From assembly GCF_002892795.1 (NCBI RefSeq), contig NZ_PJMC01000003.1, positions 248,001 to 312,000 of the forward strand: a stretch of 64,000 nucleotides of DNA, in the 5' to 3' direction. Position 1 is the stretch's first letter. Each line of letters starts with the position of its first letter. The translations under genes and the position numbers were made by a program. Under the pieces are notes generated by a model. The model was not told the origin of the DNA and ran no database searches. It saw nothing but the letters and a program-made list of their open reading frames with translations. Of the stretch, positions 53,177 through 62,788 are shown piece by piece. The stretch comes from Arthrobacter sp. AFG20 (GTDB taxonomy: Bacteria > Actinomycetota > Actinomycetes > Actinomycetales > Micrococcaceae).

Positions 53177-53216
53177 GGCTTGGGGCAGCCTGTAGGGGCT
53201 TGGGGCAGCCTGTAGG
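53177..53216. repeat. 20-bp tandem duplication in the exporter promoter region
   Basis: GGCTTGGGGCAGCCTGTAGG is repeated twice in direct tandem, 59 bp upstream of the ABC operon and 70 bp before the divergent gene at 53286. It may be a recent slippage product or a doubled regulatory site. Confidence 0.75.
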
Positions 53217-53285
53217 CTGGGGCCATCGCCGGAATTCCGGAAACGCGGCAGTTGAACACCGCGAATGAAAACCGCAAATTGAAGA

Positions 53286-53768
53286 ATGGGGACTTCATTG
53301 AGCGATCAGCAGTTGGGCTTTCGCGAGCCCGGAAACATTGGGCCAGTAAACGTACCGCAGGCTGTCCGGCTCGCGGCCGCCTGCTGGGTGGCCAGCGCCG
53401 TGGTGGCCGGCATGATGCCTGTCATCCTGGAGGTGGCCGGCATCGACTTCGGCCAGTCGATACCGGACTGGGCCGTGCCCTATCTCGTGGCGTTCGCCGT
53501 TCCGCTGACGGCCCTGCAGGTACTGGCGGCCCAGCATTTGCTGCACGGCGCACGCTGGGCCCGCATCCTCCTGACCGTCGCCGCCGCCCTGTCGGCGCTC
53601 GGCGCACCGGTCGACCTCACCGCTTTGATCCTTGCCGGCCTGGTGCTGACGCTGGCGGGTGCCACGCTGATGTGGCTGCCCGCGTCCAACCGGTTCTTTC
53701 TGCTCCGCCGCGTTCCTGCCGATCCGGTATCTGCTGTTGCGGCCAACACGGCAGGGCCACTTTCCTGA
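53286..53768 (+). CDS. Small integral membrane protein (160 aa)
   Basis: Four predicted membrane helices: AVRLAAACWVASAVVAGMMP, VPYLVAFAVPLTALQVLAA, ARILLTVAAALSALGAP and LILAGLVLTLAGATLMWLP. The N-terminus is polar. ATG 53286 lacks a good ribosome binding site, and TTG 53298 is an alternative. Family of unknown function common in Arthrobacter; divergent from the ABC exporter. Confidence 0.65.
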   Translation: MGTSLSDQQLGFREPGNIGPVNVPQAVRLAAACWVASAVVAGMMPVILEVAGIDFGQSIPDWAVPYLVAFAVPLTALQVLAAQHLLHGARWARILLTVAAALSALGAPVDLTALILAGLVLTLAGATLMWLPASNRFFLLRRVPADPVSAVAANTAGPLS

Positions 53769-53861
53769 ATTGGCTCTGGTGGTTGTCCGGCAGGCTGCCT
53801 ACCGTGGTTGGGGACTCCACCTGAGTTCCGGCCGACGTTGAATCTCCAGAGAAAGGCCAGC

Positions 53862-54710
53862 ATGCCCGCCACCGTTAACGAGTACCCCTTCTCGCAGGTC
53901 GACGTCTTTGCCCCCGGGCCCAGGCCCGGCAACCCGGTCGCCGTCGTCCATGGCGCCGACGGCCTGTCCGACGCGCAAATGCAAAGTTTCGCCAACTGGA
54001 CCAACCTCTCGGAAACCACGTTCCTGCTGAAGCCGACGCAGCCGGAGGCGGACTACCGGCTGCGGATCTTCACGCCGGCGTCCGAGCTTCCCTTCGCCGG
54101 CCACCCGACGCTCGGCTCCGCGCATGCGTGGCTGGAGAACGGCGGCCAGCCGCAGCGCCCGGGAGAACTCGTGCAGGAATGCGGGGTGGGGCTCGTCAAG
54201 ATCAGCCAAACGGCCGGCGAACACTTCTTCGAGGCCCCGCCGCTGCGCCGTTCCGGTCCGGTGGAAGCCGAGGTGCTGGAGCAGGCCATCGCCAGCCTCG
54301 GCATCACGCCCGAGCAGGTCCTGGACAGCAACTGGGTGGATAACGGCCCGGGCTGGCTCGGCATCCGGCTGGCCTCGGCCCGGCAGGTGCTGGATCTGAC
54401 GCCGGACTTCGTGGCCATGGGGAAGCTGAACGTCGGCGTCATCGGCGCTTACGGGGACGGCGGCCCGGCGGACTTCGAGGTGCGCGGCTTCGTTCCCGGC
54501 CTCGCAGTCCCCGAAGACCCGGTCACCGGCAGCCTGAACGCAGGCCTTGCGCAGTGGCTCATCGGCTCAGGTATGGCGGACGGCGACTACACCGTCAGCC
54601 AGGGCACTGTCCTGGGCCGCGACGGCCGGCTGACCATCACGACTGAAGGCGACAGCATCTGGGTCGGCGGCACCAGCCGTACCGTCATCCGGGGCAGCGT
54701 CTCCCTGTAA
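53862..54710 (+). CDS. PhzF-family isomerase
   Basis: 282 residues from ATG 53862 (GAGAAAGG upstream). DapF-like fold: QVDVFAPGPRPGNPVAVV, the catalytic Glu in NLSETTFLL, then LPFAGHPTLGSAHAWL and the phosphate/anion loop EDPVTGSLNAGLAQWL. PhzF catalyses isomerisation in phenazine synthesis, but most relatives in actinobacteria lack a phenazine pathway, and none is visible here. Substrate unknown. Confidence 0.92.
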   Translation: MPATVNEYPFSQVDVFAPGPRPGNPVAVVHGADGLSDAQMQSFANWTNLSETTFLLKPTQPEADYRLRIFTPASELPFAGHPTLGSAHAWLENGGQPQRPGELVQECGVGLVKISQTAGEHFFEAPPLRRSGPVEAEVLEQAIASLGITPEQVLDSNWVDNGPGWLGIRLASARQVLDLTPDFVAMGKLNVGVIGAYGDGGPADFEVRGFVPGLAVPEDPVTGSLNAGLAQWLIGSGMADGDYTVSQGTVLGRDGRLTITTEGDSIWVGGTSRTVIRGSVSL

Positions 54711-55042
54711 TTCCATTCCCGGTTGGAACAAGAACTGCCGGGGACGGGCGGTGCCCCATTGAACCTGCCCGTCCCAGTCCGTGGCGTCTCTTGGCTGATC
54801 TTCATATAGGTCTCTTGCGGGGCCGCGGCGCTTCTGCACGGCCCCTGGGAAATACTGTGCCCCGGCAGGCTCAAGCCTGGCGCAACATTCCGGCAGGATC
54901 GCCGCAAGATCCTGCGGGTGCCGCTGTCGGCCGATCAGGCTGTCTGCCAGCTTCAGAACTGGGCAACAACGTGAGGTTCCCCTCAAAGCCGAAACACCGG
55001 CCGGCCCCGAGCCGTTGGACAGGGGAGACGGAAGGAGGCCAC
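54711..55042. other. Intergenic stretch before the kinase gene
   Basis: About 330 bp without a credible gene. The plus-strand frame that runs into the kinase gene is Arg/Pro-rich before 55043. Nothing else recognised. Confidence 0.45.
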
Positions 55043-55624
55043 ATGATCATTGTTCTGACAGGAATCGACGGTTCAGGAAAAACCACGGCGGCCCGTTCCC
55101 TGGTTGGGGCGGCGCGGGCGGAGGGCAGCAGCGCACTTTTACTGAGCAACTATGCAGGCCGGCGGCGCATGTCCCTGCTCGGCGCCAGGCTCGGCATCCA
55201 CCTGCCTGCCCCGCTGGCCGACGCGGCGGAAACCACCATGCGGGTATTCAACGTGCTGGTGTCCGCTGTCCGGGCAACCCGCTTCGAGGGGCTGGTTGTC
55301 ATGGACCGCCACCTCCACTGCCAGCTGGCACTGCGCGAGACAAGGGGCCTGCGCCGGGGACGCCTTCTCCCCTGGTTGCTCCGGACTCTGCCGGCCCCGG
55401 ACCTGGTCCTCCACCTGGACGTGAATCCCGAAGCGGCGCACCGGCGGATCCTGGCGCGCGGGACAGATAAGGAGTCACTGGCCGAACTGACCGCCCTCCG
55501 GAACGCCTACCGTGCACTTCCCGAGTATCCGGGCATGGTGAAGATCGACGCCGGCGGCCCGCCTGCCGATGTGCTCGCCAGGCTGATCGACGCGCTCCAT
55601 TCGCAACGGCAACTCAAGGTTTAG
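55043..55624 (+). CDS. Thymidylate-kinase-like P-loop protein
   Basis: 193 residues; GAAGGAGG lies before ATG 55043. Walker A GIDGSGKTTAARSL at the start, the DRH (DRY-like) motif in VVMDRHLHCQLALRE, and LHLDVNPEAAHRRILARGTD, where dTMP kinases have the LxVxPExxxxR motif. The LID is short. It lacks several nucleobase-contact features of Tmk, so it may phosphorylate another substrate. Similar genes accompany glycosyltransferase clusters like the one that starts 1.6 kb downstream. Confidence 0.75.
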   Translation: MIIVLTGIDGSGKTTAARSLVGAARAEGSSALLLSNYAGRRRMSLLGARLGIHLPAPLADAAETTMRVFNVLVSAVRATRFEGLVVMDRHLHCQLALRETRGLRRGRLLPWLLRTLPAPDLVLHLDVNPEAAHRRILARGTDKESLAELTALRNAYRALPEYPGMVKIDAGGPPADVLARLIDALHSQRQLKV

Positions 55625-55895
55625 TCAAGAATTCCCGAAACGGCCGAATACGCCTTCCCGGAAGTCCATCCGGCTGTACATTAGTGCCAGCTCTCCTCTT
55701 TCCCCCCAAATCGGAGCGCTGGAAGCCTCCGCGCTGGAGTCCTTTGATTCGCGCGGAGGCTTCCCCTTTTCACCCGTGCAACCACGGTCCGGGCACTGAC
55801 TGCTCTGGCCACGCTTCGACGTCGACGATATAGTAAGCAAGCTGATGACTTCGGATTCCGGACCATCATCTGTTCACTTCGACGAAGGAGACACT

Positions 55896-56840
55896 ATGAG
55901 CACGAGGGTTGAGAAGCGCATTCTGGTGAACGTGCCGGTCAGCACGGCATACAACCAGTGGACCCAGTTCGAGGACTTCCCGCACTTTATGGGCGGCGTC
56001 AAAAAAGTGACCCAACTCAGCGACGACCGCCTCGAATGGGTCGCCGAGATCGCGGGCGTGAAGCGCAAGTGGGAGGCGAGGATCCTCGAGCAGCAGCCGG
56101 ACCAGAAGGTTGCCTGGGCGGCCACTGAGGGGGCCACCAACGCCGGCTCGGTGGAGTTTGAAGACGTGGGCGGCGGCCAGACCTCCATCAAGCTGTTCAT
56201 CGACTACGAACCCGAAGGGATCGTAGAGAAGATCGGCGACAAGCTGCACGTCGTGGAGCACCAGGCCGAGGCCGACCTCAAGAGGTTCAAGGCGTTCATC
56301 GAGGACGAAGGCTACGCCAGCGGCGCCTGGCGGGGCTCGGTCAACGAGGGCGGCTCGGTGGGCACCCCGGGCGTTGAGCACGCTGCCGGATCGCTTGGCG
56401 ACAGCGGCAAGGCCGGCGTCTCCGGCAAGATGGCGGCAGCTGCCGGAGTGGCCGCCGCAGCAGGCGCGGCGGCGGCAGTCGCAGCGGGAGGCAAGGACAA
56501 GGACACCGACGCTGTGTATGTCGTCGACGAAACCGTCACCCCTGTGGTGCCGGAGTACACCGAACCCACACTCGTCACCGACACGACCGATACCCCGGGC
56601 TTCGCCGGCGGGACAGCAGCGGACACCGTTACGGGCACGTCTGCGGCCGGCACCGGTTCGGCACTGACGGACGAGACCGTCGCCCATCCCTTCGACCAGA
56701 CCAACGGCCTGATTGACGACGAAGGGGACTCGGACGAGACCATTGCCAGCGATACAAGAAGCGCCGCCGACCGGGCCGAAAGGGACGACCGCGGCCCCGG
56801 CACGGTCCCGCCCCTTGGCGGCACCTCCGGCCAGCACTAA
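55896..56840 (+). CDS. SRPBCC-domain protein with long Ala/Thr/Asp-rich tail
   Basis: 314 residues from ATG 55896 (GAAGGAGACA upstream). Residues 1-145 form a START/COQ10-like SRPBCC domain: VNVPVSTAYNQWTQFEDFPH, VKKVTQLSDDRLEWVAEIAG and VEHQAEADLKRFKAFIEDEG. Then come a Gly/Ala stretch, a short hydrophobic AAAAGVAAAAGAAAAVAAGG segment and a low-complexity acidic tail. The hydrophobic segment may associate with the membrane. Ligand unknown. Confidence 0.82.
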   Translation: MSTRVEKRILVNVPVSTAYNQWTQFEDFPHFMGGVKKVTQLSDDRLEWVAEIAGVKRKWEARILEQQPDQKVAWAATEGATNAGSVEFEDVGGGQTSIKLFIDYEPEGIVEKIGDKLHVVEHQAEADLKRFKAFIEDEGYASGAWRGSVNEGGSVGTPGVEHAAGSLGDSGKAGVSGKMAAAAGVAAAAGAAAAVAAGGKDKDTDAVYVVDETVTPVVPEYTEPTLVTDTTDTPGFAGGTAADTVTGTSAAGTGSALTDETVAHPFDQTNGLIDDEGDSDETIASDTRSAADRAERDDRGPGTVPPLGGTSGQH

Positions 56841-56908
56841 ACGCGGCCTCCACTGAGAACGCCAGCGCCGCCGTCGAGCGTTAATCAGACGGCGGACCGG
56901 CGGAAAGT

Positions 56909-56944
56909 CAAAAACGACGGCGGGACAACCCGCCGTCGTTTTTG
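56909..56944. terminator. Strong intrinsic terminator
   Basis: Perfect 16-bp stem (56909-56924 with 56929-56944), loop ACAA, with GC core and A5/T5 at the base so that it works in both directions. It closes the SRPBCC gene. The 298 bp that follow hold no gene. Confidence 0.85.
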
Positions 56945-57254
56945 TCCATTTAAGTGCCCTAAATGCACCCGTCGTTTGAACGCTATATTTTGAGCATTGA
57001 CCTCTGCCGCGCGCAGTGGCAACGTGGGACTCACCTTGTCTCCCCCAGCGCCGGGGGCATGCACAACCTTTACCTTGCCCGATGTGTGCGCCGGGCAAGG
57101 ACAAGCCGATACATCGATAGTTTCGGCAGCGATATTCCGCACCCGGACATTTATGAGAGCTCTCCAATAATTCTCTCTTTCTCGATTAAGTCTTCTCACT
57201 GAGGCTTGCCGAACAAACATTCCCTTAAAGAACCGGCAGGCTGTGGCGGCCCAC

Positions 57255-58469
57255 ATGGAAATCCTAAGAATTGTTCTTTATTCACACGACTCGTTGGGGC
57301 TCGGTCATGTCAGACGCAATCTCGCGCTGGCCCACGCCCTGAGCAACCAGCTCCCCCTCCTGACGGGCCGCTACGTTACCGGCATCCTCATTTCCGGCAC
57401 CGCACTCGCCCCCGGATTCGATCTTCCGGCCGGCTGGGACTGGGTCATCCTGCCCGGAGTGGAAAAGAGCCCAGCCGGTTATCAGCCCCGCCGCCTAACA
57501 GTGCCCATGCAGGACCTCGTTTCCCTCCGAGCCGGCCTGATCCAATCGGTGTTGGAGGGCTTCCGACCCGACCTGGTGGTGGTTGACCGCCACGCCACCG
57601 GCATCCACCGCGAACTTGAAGCCGCCCTGCGACGGGCGCGCGCGGCCGGGCCCGTCCGCACAGTTCTTGGACTCCGCGAGGTCCTGGATGAGCCTGCGGC
57701 GGCCATCGCCGAATGGGAGAAGATGGGCGGCGCGCCACTGGTCAAAGACCTGTTTGACGCCATCTGGGTTTATGGCGATCCTGCCATCCACGATCCTGTT
57801 GCTGCGGGCGAAATTCCGCATTCCTTCACCAAACTGATCCGGTACACCGGATACCTTGCGGCAGGGCGGCCGCCAGGCTCCGGGAAGCTCAGCGTGCAGC
57901 GCCCCTATTTCATGACGACCGTGGGCGGCGGCGCTGACGGGCACGCCCTGGCATCGATGGCGGCGGCGGCCGACGTGCCTGCGGGCGTGCGGCATCTGAT
58001 CATCGCCGGCCCCCAGATGCCTGCGCGGCAGATCACGGACCTGCGGCGGCGCGCAGCCCCGGGTGTAAGAATTGCCGAGCGGCTCAATGACATGGTGCTT
58101 CACCTGCGCGGGGCCCAGGCCATTGTGTCCATGGGTGGTTACAACACCGTGTGCGAAATCATGAGCACCGACGTCCCTGCCCTGATTGTGCCCCGCATCC
58201 ACGCCCGCTCCGAGCAGCGGATCAGGGCCGCCTCCCTGGCTTCCGCAGGTTACCTGGAATATCGCGAGATCAACACGTTGACGCCGGGCATCCTCTCCGG
58301 CTGGCTGGCCCGACGGCTGGGCACCAGGGTGGACCGGAGGCAGGCGCGGCTTGACGGGCTGGTCCGCGTGCCGCAGCTCGCGGCCGATCTCCTGCAGCCC
58401 GTGCTGCGCGGTGAGGCATCTTCAGCGGCCAGCAGCTCACGGGAAGGTGCCGCGCATGCTGCAATCTGA
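57255..58469 (+). CDS. MurG-like glycosyltransferase family protein (COG4671 type)
   Basis: About 404 residues from ATG 57255; a GTG at 57243 is an alternative. GT-B fold: N-terminal RIVLYSHDSLGLGHVRRNLA and LRAGLIQSVLEGFRPDLVVV, C-terminal FMTTVGGGADGHALA and the donor-binding VSMGGYNTVCEIMST followed by ALIVPRIHARSEQRIRA. The family is annotated as predicted glycosyltransferase. It overlaps the next glycosyltransferase gene by 14 bp, and the cluster through 62785 has overlaps or 2-bp gaps, so all are one operon. Confidence 0.88.
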   Translation: MEILRIVLYSHDSLGLGHVRRNLALAHALSNQLPLLTGRYVTGILISGTALAPGFDLPAGWDWVILPGVEKSPAGYQPRRLTVPMQDLVSLRAGLIQSVLEGFRPDLVVVDRHATGIHRELEAALRRARAAGPVRTVLGLREVLDEPAAAIAEWEKMGGAPLVKDLFDAIWVYGDPAIHDPVAAGEIPHSFTKLIRYTGYLAAGRPPGSGKLSVQRPYFMTTVGGGADGHALASMAAAADVPAGVRHLIIAGPQMPARQITDLRRRAAPGVRIAERLNDMVLHLRGAQAIVSMGGYNTVCEIMSTDVPALIVPRIHARSEQRIRAASLASAGYLEYREINTLTPGILSGWLARRLGTRVDRRQARLDGLVRVPQLAADLLQPVLRGEASSAASSSREGAAHAAI

Positions 58470-59673
58470 ACCGGCTACCGCCTACATCCTGAAAATGTAC
58501 CCGCGGTTCTCCGAGACGTTCATCGTCTCCGAGATTCTGGCGCGCGAGGCCGCCGGAGACAGGATTGAAATCTTCTCCCTCCGACCACCCAACGACCCCC
58601 GCTTCCATCCCGAACTGGCACGCGTCAAGGCGCCCGTGACGTATATCGCCCGGCCAAAGAGCGCCGAGCGTGTCTGGGAGACCTTCCGCGCCGCGGAAGC
58701 AGCCGGGCTCGCCCCGGCGGTGTCCCGGGTCTTCGCGGAACTGGCCACCACCGACACAAACGATGCGCTTCAGGCCATCAACCTCGCCGTCGCCCTGCAG
58801 AACCGCAACATCAGGCACCTGCACGTCCATTTCGCGTCAATCCCCACGACCGTGGCGAGGCTCGCATCGGCCATCACCGGTATTCCCTATTCCTTCACGG
58901 CCCACGCGGTGGATATTTTCGTTGAGACCGTCGACGACGATCTCCGGACCAAGTTTGTCCAGGCCCACCATGCCGTGACCATCAGCGAGTACAACCTGCG
59001 ATTCCTGCGGCGCCGCTTCCCGGACGTCACCTCCCGCCTGCACCTGGTGCGAAACGGCCTGGAGCTCGACCGCTTCCCGTACCGCGACCCCCGGCCCATC
59101 GGCGCCACGGTGCGGGTGGCCGCCGTCGGACGTTTCGTGGAAAAGAAGGGATTCCAGCATCTGGTGCCGGCCGCCGCCGAGCTCGTGGCCCAGGGCGTCC
59201 CCCTGGACCTGAGAATCGCGGGAACAGGACTGCTCGCCGCACAACTGCAGTCCGCCGTCGAGCAGCTGGGGCTTGCGGACCACGTCAGACTGCTGGGGCC
59301 GCAGACCCAGGACCAGGTCCATGAGCTGCTGGATTCCTGCGACGTGTTCGTTGCTCCCTGCGTGGTGGCGGCGGACGGCAACGCAGACGGGATGCCCACG
59401 GTGCTGCTGGAGGCCATGGCCACCGGCGCGCCATGCATCTCCACTGCCGTGACCGGCATCCCTGAGGTGGTGCACAACGGACGCACGGGAATCCTGACCC
59501 CGCCCGGCGATCCGCACCTGCTCGCACAGGCCATCCGCCGCATGAGCGCTCCGTCAATGAACAGGGTGTCCCTGGCGCGCAATGCCCGTGCACTGATCGA
59601 ACGGGACTACGACGTGCGGCACCAGGCGGAGATGCTCCGTGCCCTGGCGCCCGTGGCAAGGAAGGTGGCGTGA
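58456..59673 (+). CDS. Family 4 glycosyltransferase, copy 1
   Basis: 405 residues, GT-B retaining type. N-terminal ILKMYPRFSETFIVSEILAR, middle HVHFASIPTTVARLASAI and FTAHAVDIFVE, nucleotide-sugar region VGRFVEKKGFQHLVPAAAEL and E-x7-E-like GMPTVLLEAMATGAPCIST with VTGIPEVVHNGRTG. The N-terminal SETF motif is found in exopolysaccharide transferases of the colanic-acid WcaL/AmsK type. Cytoplasmic or membrane-associated. Confidence 0.92.
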   Translation: MLQSEPATAYILKMYPRFSETFIVSEILAREAAGDRIEIFSLRPPNDPRFHPELARVKAPVTYIARPKSAERVWETFRAAEAAGLAPAVSRVFAELATTDTNDALQAINLAVALQNRNIRHLHVHFASIPTTVARLASAITGIPYSFTAHAVDIFVETVDDDLRTKFVQAHHAVTISEYNLRFLRRRFPDVTSRLHLVRNGLELDRFPYRDPRPIGATVRVAAVGRFVEKKGFQHLVPAAAELVAQGVPLDLRIAGTGLLAAQLQSAVEQLGLADHVRLLGPQTQDQVHELLDSCDVFVAPCVVAADGNADGMPTVLLEAMATGAPCISTAVTGIPEVVHNGRTGILTPPGDPHLLAQAIRRMSAPSMNRVSLARNARALIERDYDVRHQAEMLRALAPVARKVA

Positions 59674-60872
59674 TGCGCGTCGCCTATGTGTGTGCCGACC
59701 CGGGAGTCCCCGTCTTCGGCACCAAGGGATCATCAGTCCATGTGCAGGAGATCGTTCGGGCTTGGCGCCGGGCCGGGGCCGATGTCACGGTTTACTGCAC
59801 CCGTGCCGGGACCGACCGGCCGGCGGACCTGGCCTGGCTGCCCGTCGTCGAAATCCCGCCTCACCGCGCTGAGAGGGCCGGCGCGGCTTCCGGGGCCGGG
59901 CCGGCTTCCGGGGAGGAGCGGGAGCGTGCCATCGAGGAGGCAGCAGTGGCCCTGGCGGAGACGGTGGTCCGGGACGGATGCGACGTGGTCTATGAGCGCT
60001 ACTCGCTCTTCAGCCCGGCCCTGGCCATGGCCGCCGGAGCCCTGCGGGTCCCGGGGGTGCTGGAGGTCAACGCGCCGTTGATCGAGGAACAGCAGCAGTA
60101 CCGGCAGCTGTTCGACCGCCGTCTGGCAGAGGCCATACTCCAGCGCAACGCCCTGGCCGCGGACACCGTGGCCGCTGTCTCGGAGCCCGTGGTGCGGTGG
60201 GTTGAGCGCCGGGTGCCGGGTGCCAAAACGCTGCTGGCACCCAACGGCGTGAACACGGAACGGATCGGTCCCCGGCCGCGCGGCCGCCGCCACCCGCGCC
60301 GACTGACCGTGGGATTCGTGGGCACACTGAAACCCTGGCACGGTGTTCCCGCCCTGCTCACGGCGGTGGCGCTGGCCAACGCCTCGGCGGACACTGACGG
60401 ACGGTGGACCGTAAAGATTATTGGCGACGGTCCCGGCAGGCAGGACCTCGAACGGGCGGCAGCCGGGCTGGGCGTGGAGACCGAATTTACAGGTGCCGTG
60501 GCTCCGGATTCCGTGCCCGGACTGCTGCATGAGTGCGATGCCGCGGCCGCACCATACCCGCAGCCGGTGCGCGGCCGGGAAGACTACTTTTCGCCGCTGA
60601 AGGTCTACGAGTACCTGGCCGCCGGCATGCCGATCGTGGCCACGGCGGTGGGCCAGATACCGTCCATCCTGGAAGACGGACGCACAGGCCTGCTCGTTGC
60701 GCCGGGCGATGCGTCAGCTTTCGCCGCTGCGCTTCTTCGCCTTGGTGCGGACACCGTCCTGCGTGAGCGCCTGGGCATCCAGGCGAGGGCCGCCGCCGTC
60801 GGGCTTTACAGCTGGGACGGCGTGCTGTCCCGCATCACCGCGGCGCTGCCCGGCCGCCAGGAGGTGGCCTGA
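59673..60872 (+). CDS. Family 4 glycosyltransferase, copy 2
   Basis: 399 residues from ATG 59673, overlapping the previous stop (TGATG). N-terminus VAYVCADPGVPVFGTKGSSV, then HVQEIVRAWRRAGADVTVYC; donor site VGFVGTLKPWHGVPALLTAV; C-terminal YFSPLKVYEYLAAGMPIVAT and VGQIPSILEDGRTGLLVAPG with the family Glu residues. Together with copy 1 it probably adds two successive sugars to the same acceptor. Confidence 0.92.
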   Translation: MRVAYVCADPGVPVFGTKGSSVHVQEIVRAWRRAGADVTVYCTRAGTDRPADLAWLPVVEIPPHRAERAGAASGAGPASGEERERAIEEAAVALAETVVRDGCDVVYERYSLFSPALAMAAGALRVPGVLEVNAPLIEEQQQYRQLFDRRLAEAILQRNALAADTVAAVSEPVVRWVERRVPGAKTLLAPNGVNTERIGPRPRGRRHPRRLTVGFVGTLKPWHGVPALLTAVALANASADTDGRWTVKIIGDGPGRQDLERAAAGLGVETEFTGAVAPDSVPGLLHECDAAAAPYPQPVRGREDYFSPLKVYEYLAAGMPIVATAVGQIPSILEDGRTGLLVAPGDASAFAAALLRLGADTVLRERLGIQARAAAVGLYSWDGVLSRITAALPGRQEVA

Positions 60873-60874
60873 CC

Positions 60875-62788
60875 ATGACCGCGTACGACCACCGAGCGCA
60901 GCCGTCAGGGCAGAAAGCGGCCGCCGGGCGGAAGCCTGCGGGACCGTCCAGGCGGCGGGGGCGGAACCCCGCCCGGCCGCCAAAGCCGGATTCCGGGTTG
61001 CGGCGCACACTGCGCAGTGTGCGCCCGCATCTCCAGGGCCACCGCGTCCTCATGGTGGGCGGATTCGTCGGGCTCACGTTCGACGTGGCTTTCCGCCTGG
61101 TGGAACCTTGGCCCCTCAAGGTGGTGATCGACGCCGTCTCCCGCTCGCTGGGCGCCACGCTGCACAAACCCGGTCCCACCATGGACGCCAGCATCCAGAC
61201 TCTCATCCTGTGCGGGGCGGCGGTGGTGGCCATCAGTATTGGGCGCGCCATCTCCAACTACTGGTCCGCGGTCTGCTTCGCCCTCATCGGCTCGAGGGTC
61301 GCCGCTGACCTGAGGGCACGGGCCTTCCGCCACGTGCAGGGCTTGTCCATGCGCCACCACACCCGGGCGTCCACTGGGGACACCGTCCAGCGCCTGGTGG
61401 GCGATGTGACCCGCCTGCAGGACGTTGCCATCACCGCCGGGCTGCCGCTCCTGGGCAACCTGGCCACCCTGGTGGCGATGACCGGCATCCTGCTTTGGCT
61501 GGATCCCCTGCTCTCCCTGGTGGTGGTCCTGGCCGCCGGCGTCTTCGTGCTCCTTTCCCGCGCCAGCTCAGGCCCCATCACGGCGGCGGCCGGCAATTCC
61601 CGAAGGGGGGAAGGGCACCTGGCCACGACGGCGGCGCAGACTTTGGGTGCCATCCGCGAGGTCCAGGCTTATGGACTGGAGGACACCATTAGTTCCGGCT
61701 TCCGCAGCAGTAACCAGGCAACCTTGGGAACGGGCATTGTGGCGCTGCGGCTCGCCGCCGGCCTCGAGCGGCGCACGGACGTGCTGATCGGCATCGCGAC
61801 GGCCGTGGTGTTGGCTGGCGGCGGCTGGCGGGTCATGGAGCACGTGATCACACCGGGTGACCTGGTGATATTCCTGATGTACCTCAAGACGGGCATGAAA
61901 CCGCTCAAGGACGTGGCGAAACAGATTGGCCGGATCGCGCGTGCCACGGCCTCCGGCGAGCGCGTGGCGGACCTGCTGGAAGCCCAGACGGACCTGCCGG
62001 AGTCCGCCCATGCCCGCCGCCTGGACAACAGGGACCCTGACATCGTGATTGATGACGTGTCCGCGGGCCACGGCGATGGAATGGTGCTGCACGGGATCCA
62101 CCTCACCATCCCGGCCGGTGAGCACGTGGCCATCCTTGGCCCGTCCGGCGCCGGAAAGTCCACCCTGGCCAGCCTGATCCTGCGCATGATCGATCCCGCC
62201 AAGGGGTCGGTCAGGGTGGGCGGCGAGGACCTGCGGGACCTCAAAATCGCATCCGTGCGGTCGCACGTGTCCATCCTGCTGCAGGACTCCGTGCTGTTCG
62301 GTGCATCCGTCCGGGACAACATCCGGTTCGGCAGGCTGGACGCCACGGACCAGGAGATTGAGGAGGCTGCAGCTCTGGCCCAGGCCGGCGACTTCATCCG
62401 TGCCCTGCCGAACGGCTACGACACAGTGCTGGGCGAAGCGGCGAAGGACCTGTCCGGCGGCCAGCGGCAGCGGATCGCCATTGCCCGTGCCATCCTCCGG
62501 CGGGCCCCGATCGTGATCCTCGACGAAGCGACGGCGGGCCTGGACGCCGCCTCCCGGGATTCCGTCCTGCATGCCCTCACCGCCCTGACCCGCGAACGGA
62601 CCTCCATCACGATCACCCACGATCCCCACTCCGCCCGTTCCTGCGACCGCATCGTGTGGCTCGAAAACGGCAGGATTGTGGAGGATGGACGCCCGGAGGA
62701 GCTCCTGCGGGATCCCGGGTCCAGGTTCGCCCGCTGGATGGATGACGAGGACCCCAGCCTGCCAGAAGAAAAGCTGGAAGTGCCATGA
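60875..62788 (+). CDS. ABC exporter (fused membrane and ATPase domains)
   Basis: 637 residues, AGGAGGTGG before ATG 60875. A basic, disordered N-terminus of about 45 residues, six helices (61-340), then the ATPase: Walker A GPSGAGKST, Q-loop SILLQDSVLFG, signature LSGGQRQRIAIARAI, Walker B IVILDEATAGLDAAS and H-loop ITHDPHS. It acts as a homodimer. In a glycosyltransferase operon it may flip a lipid-linked glycan or export a glycosylated product. Confidence 0.93.
   Translation: MTAYDHRAQPSGQKAAAGRKPAGPSRRRGRNPARPPKPDSGLRRTLRSVRPHLQGHRVLMVGGFVGLTFDVAFRLVEPWPLKVVIDAVSRSLGATLHKPGPTMDASIQTLILCGAAVVAISIGRAISNYWSAVCFALIGSRVAADLRARAFRHVQGLSMRHHTRASTGDTVQRLVGDVTRLQDVAITAGLPLLGNLATLVAMTGILLWLDPLLSLVVVLAAGVFVLLSRASSGPITAAAGNSRRGEGHLATTAAQTLGAIREVQAYGLEDTISSGFRSSNQATLGTGIVALRLAAGLERRTDVLIGIATAVVLAGGGWRVMEHVITPGDLVIFLMYLKTGMKPLKDVAKQIGRIARATASGERVADLLEAQTDLPESAHARRLDNRDPDIVIDDVSAGHGDGMVLHGIHLTIPAGEHVAILGPSGAGKSTLASLILRMIDPAKGSVRVGGEDLRDLKIASVRSHVSILLQDSVLFGASVRDNIRFGRLDATDQEIEEAAALAQAGDFIRALPNGYDTVLGEAAKDLSGGQRQRIAIARAILRRAPIVILDEATAGLDAASRDSVLHALTALTRERTSITITHDPHSARSCDRIVWLENGRIVEDGRPEELLRDPGSRFARWMDDEDPSLPEEKLEVP

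Noticed and set aside
53808-53861. Longer N-terminus for the PhzF protein
   Set aside because: The ribosome binding site GAGAAAGG and the conserved start of the fold both support ATG 53862.
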